A stretch of DNA of 64,000 nt from the NCBI GenBank assembly GCA_951802195.1, contig OX637625.1:62001-126000 (forward strand), in the 5' to 3' direction. A program made the translations under genes and the position numbers. This document shows, piece by piece, positions 45,023-57,391 of the stretch. The notes beneath the pieces were generated by a model that had not been told where the DNA came from, did not search any database, and saw only the letters and a list, made by a program, of their open reading frames with translations. The DNA comes from Tausonia pullulans. Lineage: Eukaryota; Basidiomycota; Tremellomycetes; Cystofilobasidiales; Mrakiaceae. How positions within the stretch are numbered: position 1 is the first letter of the stretch; each line of letters begins with the position of its first letter.

Positions 45023-48000
45023 ATGGGCCTTACCAAGCTGCTGTCTTCCTTCCCGTCCAGCCCAGTTACCACCCTCCTCGCTCCCTTGTCCCCCCGCATC
45101 GGGACTTCCAAGCCCTCCCTCCGACTGCACGATGATGACGGTGACGACGCCCTATCTGACGCCCCGCTAGAACCAGTGGTCGAGCGCGTCGAGGTCCGGA
45201 TTGAGGGCATGACGTGCGGCGCGTGCGTGGCCTCCATCGAAGGCTGCATGACCAAGCTGCCTGGGATTGTCTCTGTCAAGATCGCTCTGCTCGCCGAGCG
45301 TGGTATCGTTGAATATGATCCATCGTGGAAGGCGGAGGACGGCGTAAAGTGGGACCACGCACGCGTGCTAGAGGTTCGTCAACCCTCCGGACTGACCCGC
45401 CGCCGCGGGTGGCGCTGCTCGGCTTGTCCACACATGTACGCTGACTGCTTGCCTATTGTTTGTGCCCTCCATTCTCACAGGAAATCTCAGATATTGGCTT
45501 CGATGCGTTCGAGATGCCTCCCTCGACAACCTCCACCGCTGACGTGAGTCTGGCCGCCCCGGCTCCGAACCGCCTGATTCGCAATCCCGCGATTTAGGCA
45601 GACAAATGGACATAGCGACCCTGGCTGACACTGCCCTCTTCTGCTGCTCCTTCGATCCTCAAGGTGCACATCTATGGTCTCGCGGGACCTGTGGACGCCC
45701 AGAAGGTTGAGCGTCAACTCCAAGCGATCCCCGGTGTCCTCACCGTTTCGGTCTCGGCGAGCACTGGGGCATGTAATGCGACCTACACCCAGTCGCTCGT
45801 CGGTCTTCGCAATCTTGTCGATGAGATACAGACGCTCGGTTTTGACGCTGTTGTCTCAACCTCGACCAACTTGACTCAGCTCGACTCGCTCAAGAAGACG
45901 CGCGAGATCCGCGAATGGCGAAGGAACTTTTGGCGCAGCCTCTTCTTTGCCATCCCAGTCTTTGTCTTCCACATGCTTCTCCCTATGACGGGTCCAGGCA
46001 AGAACATAGTCGGCCACCGGATCTGGCGGGGTCTCTTCGTCGGGGATGTTATCGGCCTGGCGCTCACGATTCCCGTTCAGCTCTGGCTCGCTCGCCGATT
46101 CTATATCAACGCCTGGAAGGCCTTCCAGCACCGGTCCGTTCCCCCTTCCCCCCTCTTTTCCCCCTCTCTCCAGCGAGACCAGTTGATGTTTTGCTGACAG
46201 TCTGCTCCTCTAGCACTTCCACGATGGACACCCTCGTCGTCATCGCCACTACCTCGTCCTTTACCTATTCTGTGTTCGCCATCATCATCGCCTGCTTCTA
46301 CACTGCACCTTCCCGGCCCCAGACATTCTTCGACACCTCGACTATGCTCATCACCTTTGTCTCGCTCGGCCGCTATCTCGAGAATCTCGTCAAGGGCAAG
46401 ACCTCGGCCGCCCTCACAGACCTCATGGCGCTCACGCCCTCGTCCGCCACGCTCTACACCGACCCTCCCGCATGCACGATGGAAAAGAAGGTTGCGACCG
46501 AGCTCGTCCAGGTCGGCGACTTTATCAAGCTCGTCCCTGGGGACCGGATCCCCGCGGACGGCACCGTGGTTGGTGGCTCATCAAGCGTCGATGAGTCCAT
46601 GGTCACGGGCGAGGCCATCCCCGCGCTCAAGGAGATTGGTGACACTGTTCTCGGCGGCACGGTCAACGGCCTCGGCACACTTGACGTCCGCGTCACAGGC
46701 GCCGGCAGCGAGACTGCGCTTTCACAGATCGTCAAAATGGTCGAGGACGCTCAGACGTCCAAGGCGCCGATTCAGGAGTTTGCCGACCGTGTTGCGGGTG
46801 TCTTTGTCCCTGTCGTTGTCACTCTCGCTCTTGTCACGCTTTTTGGCTGGCTTCTTCTCGCGTATGGCATTCTCGACGCCGGCTCGCTCCCGGTGATGTT
46901 CGCCAAGAGCGCGCCAAATTATCTCCCGCCCTCGCTCAAGCTCGCTATCTCCGTCGTCGTCGTCGCCTGCCCATGCGCGCTCGGCCTTGCGACTCCAACG
47001 GCCGTCATGGTCGGCACGGGCATTGGCGCCCAGAACGGCATCCTCATCAAGGGTGGCAAGGCGCTCGAGGAGATGGTCGCTGTCCGACATGTCTTTCTCG
47101 ATAAGACTGGCACCGTCACCGAAGGCAAGCTTAGCGTCGCTTGCATTTGCTGGGCAGATGAAGGGGCGGCGGTCACCACTGGAAAGGAAGAGGCCGAGGC
47201 TTTCTCTCTCGATCTCAGCAAGCCCACTACGCACGCATCACTCCTTCGCTCGACCGCGCTCGCCTTTGTCGCCGCTACTGAGGCTCGCTCGGAGCACCCT
47301 CTCGCTCTCGCCGTCGCAACATTCGGCCGCAACTTGCTCCAGGAGAAGTCCTTCTCGATCTCGGCCAACGTCCTGGACTTTGAAAGCGTCACCGGTCGGG
47401 GTGTTCAGGCTCGCATCCAGGAGGGACGCCAGACCGAGGTCCTCCGCATCGGAAACGCCTCCTTTGTCACCGAGTCCCGCTCTTTGACAACGCCGAGATC
47501 TTCGAATTCCTCCCCGCAGTCGTTGCTTGACAACGGCGCGTCCGAGATGGGCGCTTCGACCCTAACGACAACCTCTGCTGACCTCCCGCGGGCTCTCCGC
47601 GACTTCGAAGCTGTCGAGACGAGCCTTGGCCGATCGGTTGTCTTCGTCTCGGTCGTACCCTCGACACCTTCCCGGCCTGCTTCGTTTGATTCCTCCACCT
47701 CGCCCACCCCTATCATGGCCCTCTCCCTTGCGGACGCGCTCAAGCCCTCGTCCAAGCAGGCGATCGAGGCGCTCCATGGCATGGGAATCCGCGTCTCGCT
47801 CCTGACGGGTGACGGGCTCGCCACGGCACGAGCAATTGGTCGCGAGGTCGGGATCGATGAGTCGGAGATCTGGGCTGGGGTCAGCCCCAAGGGCAAGGCT
47901 CGAATTGTCGCGGACGAGCAGGCTAAGCTTGGGGGCAAGGGAGGTATTGCAATGGTCAGTTTTCTCTCCTTTAAGATGCGTCTGTCTCTAAAACTGATTA

Positions 48001-48749
48001 CTCTCTCTTCCTCAGGTCGGCGATGGCATCAACGATTCCCCGGCGCTCGTCGCTGCCTCGGTCGGCATTGCTCTCTCCTCTGGAACCTCGATCGCCGTCG
48101 AGGCTGCCGACGTCGTCCTCATGCGGTCCGACCTCCTCGACGTTGTCTCGGCCCTCTCGCTTGGTCGTGCCATTGTCCGGAAGATCAAGGTGCGTTCCAA
48201 CCTTCACTTGAGTGTTTGGTCCGGCCTGACCCTGTCACTGACCACATCTCGTCTTACGCCTGCCATCCATTTCAGGTCAACCTTATCTTCGCCAGCGTTT
48301 ACAACCTGCTCATGATTCCTCTCGCGATGGGCTTCTTCCTCCCGTGGGGCTACCACCTCCATCCGATGATGGCCGCAGGAGCCATGATGATGAGCAGCGT
48401 CAGCGTTGTCTGTGGCAGCCTTGGTCTCAAGGTGAGGCCTACAGCAAGCACACAGTGATCTCCTTCTTGCAAAAACTGACGCAACACCCTGCAGAGCTGG
48501 ACTCGGCCGGCCAACTCGATCCTCTACTCGGAAGCGACATCCGCCTCAAACTCGTTGAGGTCGTCCTTTTCCATCGACCGAATCGTTTCATCTGTCCGCT
48601 CGGCGCTTGGTATGGGTGGCCGAGGTGGTCACGCCTCGGCGGCACCGTCGCAGAGGGACTACGAGGCCCTCCCGATGCGATCAAGGGATGGCGGCCACCG
48701 AGCTGACGACATGGACGAGGCCGAGGGTCTCCTCCATGGCGCTGCCTGA
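45023..48749 (+). CDS. CCC2: Copper-transporting P1B-type ATPase
   Basis: Cu(I) P-type ATPase of 1069 residues that loads copper into the Golgi lumen for multicopper oxidases such as the ferroxidase of iron uptake. Exons: 45023-45373, 45481-45543, 45664-46133, 46214-47954, 48016-48189, 48276-48431, 48495-48749. The first heavy-metal domain has GMTCGACV (about residues 62-69). A second HMA-like domain starts [16 protein letters not shown] and lacks the CxxC pair. Further motifs are the actuator TGEAIP, the transmembrane copper site CPCALG, the phosphorylation site DKTGTVTEG, the nucleotide-binding SEHPLA and hinge [13 protein letters not shown]. About eight membrane segments fit. The C-terminal 80 residues are Ser/Arg/Gly-rich and cytosolic. 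Length and order fit fungal Ccc2. Confidence 0.93.
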
Positions 48750-48972
48750 TAGTTGTTCGCATTTCTTCCGCCTTGTCTCACTTTTTCTGCTCGCTTTGTC
48801 GCGCCCCCCCCTCACCCTCACTCTCCGCCTCGTCTTCACTTCATTCCCCCCTGCCTGCTTAGTACATTCCACGTCCTCTTGTCGGTTACCCTGTTCACAA
48901 TCTAGCATGTTCGCGTCTCCCCCCTGCTTTCTTTTGTCCTCCGACTGCTTTAGAGAGACGGGCTTCATCGAA

Positions 48973-51900
48973 TCATTGGAGAATCTCAAGGACAATACCC
49001 GCCCCGACCGTCTGACCTCCCCTCCGCAGGAGGATCCTCCCCATCTCCTTATTGTCTTTGAACGTCTCCATCGAGAGCGTCTGTTGTCTCTCCGTCGAGT
49101 TCTCCGCGGGAGGCCTCACGCTAATCTCCACCCGAGCGCTTGAGTTGCGCGGGAGGACCCTCGGGTTGTTCTTGAGAACAGCGCCCGTCGTCCGGTCGAG
49201 CGTCGCGATAAGCTTGGAGACAGAGGCAGGGACGTTTGCTGAGTGGTGGTACAGCTCCAGGATTGAGCCGGCGGTAATGGGGTATTCGACGTCAAAGAGA
49301 ATGATCTGGGCGGAAAAAGAGGACACCTGGGGAACGAGCGAGGCTTGTGGGCAGAGGACAGAGCCGATGCTGCAGGAGAGACACAGAGTCAGGGCTAGAG
49401 ACGAAACTGAGCCGATTAGAGGATTTTACTCACGATAAATGGATGGGGTCAATCTGGGCGAGATAGAGGGTGACGTTGGAGCCCGCAACAGCCCAGGGGA
49501 CCGACTCGTCGTCTAGCTCAATGCTTCGAACGACACCGCTCTCGTCGCCGGGAATGATCCGCAATCGCTCGCCAACCTGGACGACGCCACTGCAGACCCG
49601 CCCGGCGATGCCGACGCCCGTCGAGGTCTGCCCCTTGAAGACGTTGGACACGGGCAGACGTAGGGGCGCCTCGAGCGCGCGGGAGGGGACATCGAGAGAG
49701 TCTGTTAGAATACGCCAGTCAGCGAATAGCGAAAGAGCGTTGATTCCATACTGGAGTGTACGACGAACCAAGGACGTCCAAGAGCGTGGGCCCGTTGTAC
49801 CAGGGCAGGAGGTTCGCCGCGCGGTCATCCACGAGGTTGACGGCTTGCATGGCACCAACGGGGACGAAGAAGGTTTTAGAGGGGAGGAAGCCCGTCTGAG
49901 CGAGAAAGGGTTTCATTTGGTCCTGAATATCTTCGAAACGGTCGACGTTCCATTGGACCTGAGAAGGACAGCAGGAGATGGCGTCAGTCAACTGTCGCGC
50001 CAAACCATGAGCCCTGGTATGACTGACCGCATCAAGTTTATTCACGACGACAACGACCTGCTGAACACCGAGACTGCGAACGAGGAGAGCGTGCTCCCTC
50101 GTCTGTCCACCCAGGCCGAAACCGCTCTCAAACTCGCCAGTCGAGGCGTCGACGACAAGAACGGCCACGTCCGCCTGGGCCGCGCCGGAGATCATGTTGG
50201 GTATAAAGTCGCGATGGCCAGGGGCGTCAAGAAGGGTGAAGTGACGGTTCTTGGTCGTAAAGTGATCAAGTGCGATGTCCATAGTGACACCTCTGGGGCA
50301 CAAACCAGAGAGTCAGCAGTGAACTAGAGATCAGAGTGATAAGAAGAAGGAAGCACCGTTCCCGCTCCTCCGCTGTGCCGTCGAGCGCCCACGCATACTG
50401 GAACGAGCTTTTGCCCATCTTCTCTGAGCCCCTCTCATTCGCAATCTTCTCCTTCTCCGACAAGACACCTAGTTCGTATAGGAGGCGACCCATCAAAGTC
50501 GACTTGCCGGCGTCGACATGGCCTGCACAAGCATTCATCAGCGACTCAAGACAACACAAAGGAAGAGAGGTCGCGAGCACGCACCAACGACGACGAGGCT
50601 GATGTTGCCCTTGCCGGCTTTCTCTCGCTCCCGGACCTCCGCAACGATGGCACTCCGCTCTATGGTCATCTTGGGAGGAGGAGTCTTGTCTTCCGCCGGC
50701 TGGCCATCGTCGAGGTTCATGCCCGCGAGGTCGGACTGCATCGAACTAGTGGTCGCAGCCATCGCGCCCGAGATCATCGAGCTTGTTGATGCAGGTTTAG
50801 GCTTGACGACCTTGGGCTTGGGGGCTGGAGCCGCCTTAGGTTGAGGTGGCGGCTTGGCTGAATCGATGGTGGCAAAGAGGCGTCAATAACTCGACCCTCC
50901 CTCTGGAAGATACGCGCTGTGTGATTCGTCTTTCTCCCCTCTCCCCCCGCAAGCTCCTTCCATCGCCACACCGCCTCAGGCGCTCTTCCCTGCGACCATC
51001 ATGGTCGTCGAACCCAACTTCGTTCCCTTCCGCTTCTCCAGCACGATATCGTCCGGGCTGAGGCCTCCGAACGCCCGTCCGACCTCAGCCTTGTCCGTGC
51101 CGGTAAGGTTCAGGGCGGAAAATCCCTTCGGGACCCGCATCTGCTCGTGCGAAGGCGAACCCGCCAGCGCAAGGAGCGAGCCGAATGCAGACGCTGGCCG
51201 GGATGGCGGATTCGATGGCGGGTGCGAGAACAACGTAGGGACGATGGGTTCGGGGGAAGGCATGTCTAGGGACTCGGCGGTGTGAGAGAAAGCGGCAGCC
51301 GTAGCATCCTTCGCCTGCTTCGCCGCAAGAAGCTTCTGCTGGATTTTGGACAGAGGCTTCGCGGTGCTTGGCTCGGGAGCGGGGCTCGACACTGGCGAAG
51401 GAGCCGCCTTCGTCGGAGTTGGCGAGGGGGACGCCGAAGCTGTTGCTCGCGATTTGGCAAGGAGCGCGAGCTTAGAAAGCTTGGGTGCAGGCGCGGCGCT
51501 CTCCGATGTCAGGCCGACGACAGGCGTCAACGACCCTAAACCGGGTAAAGGAGAGGTCGCAGCTGGAGCAGCAACTTTCTTCTGGCGCGAGAGCGAGAGC
51601 TTCTGAAGCGCTGTGAGGGGCGCAGTGGGGCTCGCAGGGGCAGAAGCAGGTGTTGAGACGGGGGCGACCAACGTGGACTCGTCGACATCTGGAGGAGACC
51701 CCGGACGCGTGCATCAGCGATGGGCGCGTCCCGGCGCAAGGATGGGTCAACTCGCAGGCTGGAAAGAAGGAACCCACAGGAGACGGAGACAGCCCTTGCG
51801 CCTGGTCGACCGCCCCTGAGGATCGTATCTATACCAGCCGCGAGGAGGCGACGACTCGAACAGAGAATGCGTGCCGGAATCGAGGAGACAAGAAAAGGAG

Positions 51901-52495
51901 ACGCTCACCATTCTTGGCGGTCTTTTTCTCCACCTTCACCCGTTCCTCAAACAGCCAGGCGACCGTCTTCTCGGCGTCGAAATAGTAGTACCAGAGCGAG
52001 TCCTTGATGGCCTTGTCATCGAATCCGGACTCGCTGGCGCTGCCGAGGAGGGAGCGGACGTGGGCGAGACCTGAATCCATTTGCACTGGGGACGGGCGAC
52101 GCGATGCCGAGATCAGCAGAAGCACGGCGGGCGTCATCTAGACTGGGGTCTGACCTCGCTGATCGGGAGTCATGTCGTCTGGGGGCGACAGGTAGGCATA
52201 GGATCAGTGTCAATGCCAGAGGGAGGTCTCGCGTGGAACACAACGGACCCCATTCGTTCTCGAAGTCGGAGGCCGATTCCTCGTTCATTTCCTCTGAAGA
52301 AGGTATAAGGCAGACAGAGGTCAGCCACCTGTCTTCTTGGCCTATGCAAGTGAGGCCAACCACGACGGACGAACCATCGAGGTCGAGGTTGCGGACGAAG
52401 CGATGGCGAGACCTGGAAGAGGGCCAGGAGGGTGAGAGATCAGACGCTAGGGACCAGTACCGGGGGATTCCAAGCGCCAGAGGGCAGACTGACAT
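48973..52495 (-). CDS. HBS1: HBS1 ribosome-rescue GTPase
   Basis: eEF1A/eRF3-like translational GTPase of 839 residues that works with Dom34/Pelota to rescue stalled ribosomes in the cytosol. Twelve coding exons: 52494-52495, 52375-52412, 52249-52293, 52155-52178, 51909-52085, 51014-51688, 50585-50857, 50357-50522, 50028-50292, 49769-49958, 49434-49701, 48973-49369. The first exon contributes only AT of the start codon; splicing gives [13 protein letters not shown], the conserved Hbs1 start. An N-terminal helical domain ([36 protein letters not shown]) and a Ser/Pro/Ala-rich linker precede the GTPase: G1 [17 protein letters not shown]3 [11 protein letters not shown]4 VVNKLDAV. Domains 2 and 3 follow. 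The donor ending exon 6 (GTTCGA) is the least certain junction. Confidence 0.92.
52413..52493 (-). other. 81-nt in-frame intron splitting the HBS1 start codon (AT|G)
   Basis: The minus-strand intron starts GTCAGT right after AT and ends CTTCCAG before G-TCT-CGC. It has no in-frame stop, so if retained the protein would start with 27 extra residues (beginning M-S-V-C-P-L) before the same SRHRF. Confidence 0.7.
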
Positions 52496-52670
52496 ATTAG
52501 TATGTGCGTGTCAAAGGGAAGAGGGCGACGGTGGAGATTGAGAGTTAGGGCGACAGCGAAAAGGACGTCGAGGGGAGGTCGTCCTTTCCCGAGAGGCGCG
52601 TCATCTTGGAGACTCCCTCACACCGTCGTTCTTGATCTCCAACGACCATCCAACCCGACGACCTCGTCTC
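52496..52670. promoter_or_regulatory. Short divergent promoter, HBS1 / HIT hydrolase
   Basis: 175 bp between opposite start codons. No recognisable element beyond a bidirectional arrangement. Confidence 0.55.
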
Positions 52671-53580
52671 ATGGGCAGTACTGAGACCATGGGTCCCGCA
52701 GCAAAGATTCTATTCTCCTCCTTCGATGCAAGTGTTCTGACTTTCACTCCTTTCTCGAGACAATACCGGCCACCCTAACGACGGCCCTCGCTCGACGATA
52801 TCCACAGGTGACGAGCTCGGTCTTCTACCGGACGAAGCTCTCCTACGCCATTGTCAACCTCAAGCCCGTCCTCCCTGGACGTGTGTCGCTTTTAATTTTC
52901 TGAGTTTGACGCGTGCCTGTGCCTGACACCGAGATAGACGTCCTCGTATGCCCGATGCGACCGGTCGCACGTCTCGCCGACCTCTCGCCGGAGGAAGTCT
53001 CGGACCTGTTCGCCGCCGTCCAGCGGGTCGGCAAGGTGGTAGAGCGCGTATACAAGGGCCAGTCGCTTACAGTCTCGTGCCAGTATGTGGGGAGATCAGG
53101 ACAAAAGGAAACAAACTGTTGAGAAGCTGACTGGTTCCTCCCCTCTTTCAGGGATGGACCTGCGGCCGGTTGGTTGGGCCAGTTGGGCACCACTCGCTGT
53201 TGGAGTCGACGTTCTTTGAGCTGACCTATCATCCTCTGTCTCCCTTCAGGCCAATCGGTCCCGCACGGTGCGATACTCTTAGTTTTTCTCTTTCTCTTCA
53301 GGCACTTTTTGACTGATCACTCTTGACAGTGCATGTCCACATGCTCCCTCGACGATTCACGGACTTTGGTGGGGACAACGACTCGATCTACCCGCTTCTC
53401 GAGAAGTCTGAGGGGGTACTCCACATCGATCTCGCTGCCAAGGGAGGCGTGCCGCCACCACCACCGAAACGCAAGATAGAGGCCATCGCGATGGATGCCG
53501 ACGAGGACCGCCAGCCGCGGACGCTGGAGGACATGCGCGACGAAGCCGAGCAGCTGGCCAAATTCTTCAAGGACTCTTAG
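52671..53580 (+). CDS. HNT2: FHIT-type HIT-domain dinucleoside polyphosphate hydrolase
   Basis: Histidine-triad hydrolase of 186 residues, of the Fhit/Hnt2 type that cleaves Ap3A or Ap4A. Exons: 52671-52727, 52808-52880, 52938-53082, 53152-53168, 53250-53267, 53330-53580. The core reads FSSFDVTSSVFYRTKLSYAI, NLKPVLPGHVLVCPMRPV and the catalytic triad VPHVHVHMLPRR. Exons 4 and 5 are 17 and 18 nt. The first intron starts GCAAGT instead of GT and ends CACAG; only this junction keeps the conserved FDVTS sequence. A short acidic Lys/Glu C-terminus follows a proline-run PPPPPKRK. The start at 52671 leaves 12 residues before the domain; the ATG at 52689 is an alternative. Confidence 0.9.
52728..52807 (+). 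other. GC-AG intron in the HIT gene
   Basis: The donor is GCAAGT after TTCGAT and the acceptor CCACAG before GTGACG. The best GT alternative (GTGTTC, four bases later) shifts the frame and loses the conserved FD-VTS join. Confidence 0.8.
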
Positions 53581-53640
53581 TGTCGTGTCTTTAAACCGAA
53601 GACGAGCCTGGATTTTATAATCATCCTATCGCGCTGAAAA

Positions 53641-56600
53641 TTAAGCGGCCGTGTAAGGCTGAACCTCGTAGAGGGGCGAGCCTCCCGTGGCGACCTCTGT
53701 CTCGCCGTAGACGCGTTTCACGTCGTACATCTGGGAAAGGGCAGCAGAATTTAGAATGAGGACATGCAAAAAGCATCGGGCAGGCTCGTCGCACGAATTT
53801 TAAGATTCAGGGACTCACAACGGTGCTGACAGGGATCTCGAAGCCCGATGAGCCGTAGGAGAGCTGCGTCTTGGTGGCTGAGAGCTCCGTGGGAGCAGCG
53901 GCCGCCTTGGCTCCTCCGGCCTTCTTCTCCTTCTTGACCTTCTTCTCCTTTTTCGGGGCAGCCGCTCCCGCCGGGTTCTTGGCCTTCTCCTCCGCCTTCT
54001 TGGCGGCCACGGCCTTGGACTCGATGCTGACCGCGCGGCCGTCCGGAATGAGAATGAACTCCCATCGTCCGTTGGGACCATCGCCGACCGAGTCGCAGAT
54101 GTAGTAGCCCTTACGTTCGAACTGGACAGTGTCACCCTTCTTCACCGAGGCGAGGACGTTGCCGTCGGCGGTGGCATCCTCCCGGAACTCGGTGACGGGC
54201 GTGACAAACTGCTCGACCGAGTCGTCTTCCTCAAGCTTCTTCTTGGTGATAAGATAGTCGTAGTCCACGAGCGTTACGGGCGTGAGCGTGTTGGCCGGGC
54301 TCGAGGCCGCAAGCCAGGTGACCTTCTTCTTGGTCTTCTTGAAGTCGCCCTCGACGTGGAGCTCCATCTGGATCGACTCGACGACGCCGGATGCCGAGAG
54401 CTTCTTGTCCCGGACAAAGGCATTTCCCCAGTCCATGAGGGTGACCTGAGCGATTACGGAGGTACGTCAGCTATCCATGATAGTTGCATTTGAGGGGGCG
54501 CACCGCCTGCTCACCTCCTCATTGTCCTCGAAGGACTGCGCATCGGCCTGCTCGATCAGGATCGACGGAGCAAAGACGGTAGTCTTCTCGCCGAGATCCG
54601 GGTTCTTCTTGTGTCTCGGCATCTTCTTGGTCTCCTCAGCGTGTGCCCCGGTGATCTCGACCTTGACGCTGTGGTTAGAGAAGGGGAGTTTTCAGCGACA
54701 ATCAGTAGAGGAGCGGCCAGCGGCCAGCGACGAGAAAACACGTACAGGTTCTTGTCGGCGATAGCGACATAGCGCGGGACAACCGGGTCAATGATGCGCT
54801 TGTTGATCGTCCAGATACCGTCCCATTCCATGGTCATCTGCGACTGGGACGCGCCCTGAGCAATGATGAACTCCTTAAGGGCCTCAATGGTGAGACCACG
54901 GCGGCGGATACCGCGGACCGTCGGGAAACGGGCATCGTCCCAGCCAGTGACATGGTTCTCGTTAACGAACCAATGGAGCTTGCGCTTGGAGAGAAGGGTG
55001 TACACAAAGTTGAGGCGCGAGAAATCCCAAAGGTTCGGCTTGCGGATCTTGAGGGCGTCGATGAACCAGAAGTACTGGGGGTTCCGGTCGCGGTACTCGT
55101 TGGTGCGGAGAGCGTGGGTGACGCCCTCGATCGAGTCTACGACGGGGCAAGCAAAGTCGTAGGTCGGGTATGAGAAGTATTTGGACCTGAGAAGGGCGGG
55201 CGGACATGGGTCAGCGTCCAGGCGGGCTGATGAACTGAGCTGAGCCAATGCGCGAGCGAGAAGGCCTCACCCGGTCCGGTGGTGGGGGACCTTGACGCAG
55301 CGGTAGATGACGGTGTCCCGCATGGCCTTGTTGGGGTCGTCAATGCTCATCTTGGCCCGGAGGCACCACTTCTGGCCCTCGTCGGTACCCTTGGTCATCT
55401 CCTCGAACCGGGCGAGCGTCTCCTCAACGGTCAACTCGCGGCGCTTGGAAGCAATTCCGTTCATGCGGTTGTGACGCATCTGAAAGGAAAGAAGCGTGTG
55501 AGCGACGGATGGACCATAAGCATTGGCAAGGGGAAAGGCAAGGCCGCACCTCCTCCTGGGGAGTATCGTCGGCGTAGGCGTTACCATCCTTGATGAGCTG
55601 GATGGCGATAGCGTGCAATTTGTCAAAGTGGTCTGAGGTGTAGGTGATCTCGTCAAACTTGATGTTGAGGAGTTCGAGATCCTCCTTGATCGACTTCTCG
55701 AACTCGGACTGAGAGGGGTGAGTGAGGTCAGCATTCTTCAGGTTGGAGCGTTGAAGGGACGCATTGCTGTGGCTGACCTTCTCTTTGACAGGGTTGGTGT
55801 CGTCGAAACGGAGAATCATCTTGCCGTTGTATTTGTCGGCAAAGTAACGGTTGAGAAGAGCAGCCTTGGAGTGACCGATGTGGAGGTAACCCGAGGGCTC
55901 GGGGGCTAGCAGGGGGAGAGAGACGCGGTTAGGTCCAGTGTGGACGAGGTCGACGCGTGGGCTCGCTCGCTCGATGACTCTTTGGCTGCTACGTACGGAA
56001 ACGAGTGACGACCTGGCCCTCGATGGCTCCGGGGAGGTCAAGAGTGATGTCGGCCTTCTTGCCGCCCTGAATAGTCGTCGAGAGTCGTCGAGTGTCATCA
56101 GCCGTAAATACAGACAGGTGAGCTAGACAGACAGTTCATCGCACCTTGTCTGCCTTGGCCTCAACAAGAGAGGCGTAGATCTTGACGGTGCTCGGGAGCT
56201 GCTCAATGTAGGTAAACCATCGGGCAAGGTGGACGTGGAGGTTCCTCTTGAGGATACCAACGGCGGGGAGGTTGGCTGAAGAAGAAGACAGGTTGTTCGG
56301 AGCAACGTCAGGACACAGGTTGGTACTGGCTGACGAGCGTGAAGCTGACTCTTAATGGCTCCGTAAACAGAGAAATCACGGTGTCCGAGCTGGTGACCGG
56401 AGAAGAAGGTGCTGCAATTGAGGAAAGAGACAGGGCGAACGAACGACATGACTCGCTCAGCGCCGGTGGTCTACCTCAAAGGGGCGAGGCGCACGCTGCC
56501 ACTGACCGAAGTGCAAGCCAATCGTCGAGGACATCAAAGATCTGGGTGACGGCAGCAAAGGGAACAGTCGAGGTGAGGGGAGTCGAGAGAGTCGGGAAGG

Positions 56601-56950
56601 TGGTCTGCGAGGGCGATACCAAGTCGCAGGAACGAACGTCGTCAGCACCCGACTCCGAGCCCTCAAGCGTGCGCTGCTGCCGCATGCGTAGGCTTCGCAG
56701 CCGCACTCTTGCGGCCACAGCACAATGGTATACCCACATCCTTGCCCGGGAGAACGCTCGTGAGGGTGGTGAGGACCTCCTCCTCGGATGTCGGCTTGCC
56801 GTCGAGGGCGAGCTGGCTGTCGCGCTCCCAGCGGACGTCGACCGACTTGCTGAGCTCCGGGTGGGCGGCGAGGTAGGCCGAGACGGCCAGAACCGAGTAT
56901 GGGAGCGGCGTCGCCGTCTGCGAAAGAGTGACGGTGTGGGATGAGCTCAT
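53641..56950 (-). CDS. GUS1: Cytoplasmic glutamyl-tRNA synthetase
   Basis: Class I aminoacyl-tRNA synthetase of 817 residues charging tRNA-Glu. Exons: 56738-56950, 56507-56676, 56350-56411, 56145-56275, 55997-56066, 55778-55905, 55550-55708, 55271-55479, 54746-55186, 54515-54668, 53819-54445, 53641-53730. The N-terminal 215 residues are a GST-like interaction domain, used in yeast to bind Arc1. The catalytic domain opens [20 protein letters not shown] with the HIGH motif, then ILRFDDTNP; the KMSKS-equivalent is LLSKRKL. The anticodon-binding beta-barrels follow. The C-terminus has a long Lys/Ala/Glu stretch ([10 protein letters not shown]...[11 protein letters not shown]) and then a small segment [10 protein letters not shown] near the end. 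Exon 2 could start 3 nt later. The PSGYLHIGH wording favours GluRS over GlnRS. Confidence 0.93.
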
Positions 56951-57391
56951 GCTGTTGGTTGAGTGGAGATTGAATGGTCCTCGACGCCTCGCTTCTCTTT
57001 TCCTGGAGGTGCCTGCTTTCCCCTCCTCCTGAACGCACAGGCCGCACTTTACCCCCCCCCCCCCCCCCCCCCCGTCTCCCTGTCTCTCCCTTCTTCCTGT
57101 CTCCTCTCTCAGTTCCTCGGAAGCGTTGACTTGATCGTTCCGTCTCCACCAGCTGCATAAATACGAAGATCATAGAGATGCGCACGCAATCTCTATCTCT
57201 TTTCCCCTGCCGCCCCCCTGTATACATGGCGGCAGGCCAAGGGTGAGTCATCGGACGAGGCGATGCTATAAGTCGTGGATGGCATGATATTGAGAGATAA
57301 CAAGAGAAAGCGGAAATTGAGAGAGTGCAGTAGGTAAAAGGCGAGAGGGCGAGAAGCAAGAGTGTATTGGAGGTAAGGGACCACCACAAAA
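56951..57391. other. Intergenic region SNF7 / glutamyl-tRNA synthetase
   Basis: 441 bp; holds the SNF7 3' end and the GUS1 promoter, with the 57052-57073 homopolymer. No gene seen. Confidence 0.45.
57052..57073. repeat. Poly-C tract (22)
   Basis: Run of 22 C about 100 bp upstream of the glutamyl-tRNA synthetase start (poly-G on its coding strand). Confidence 0.85.
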
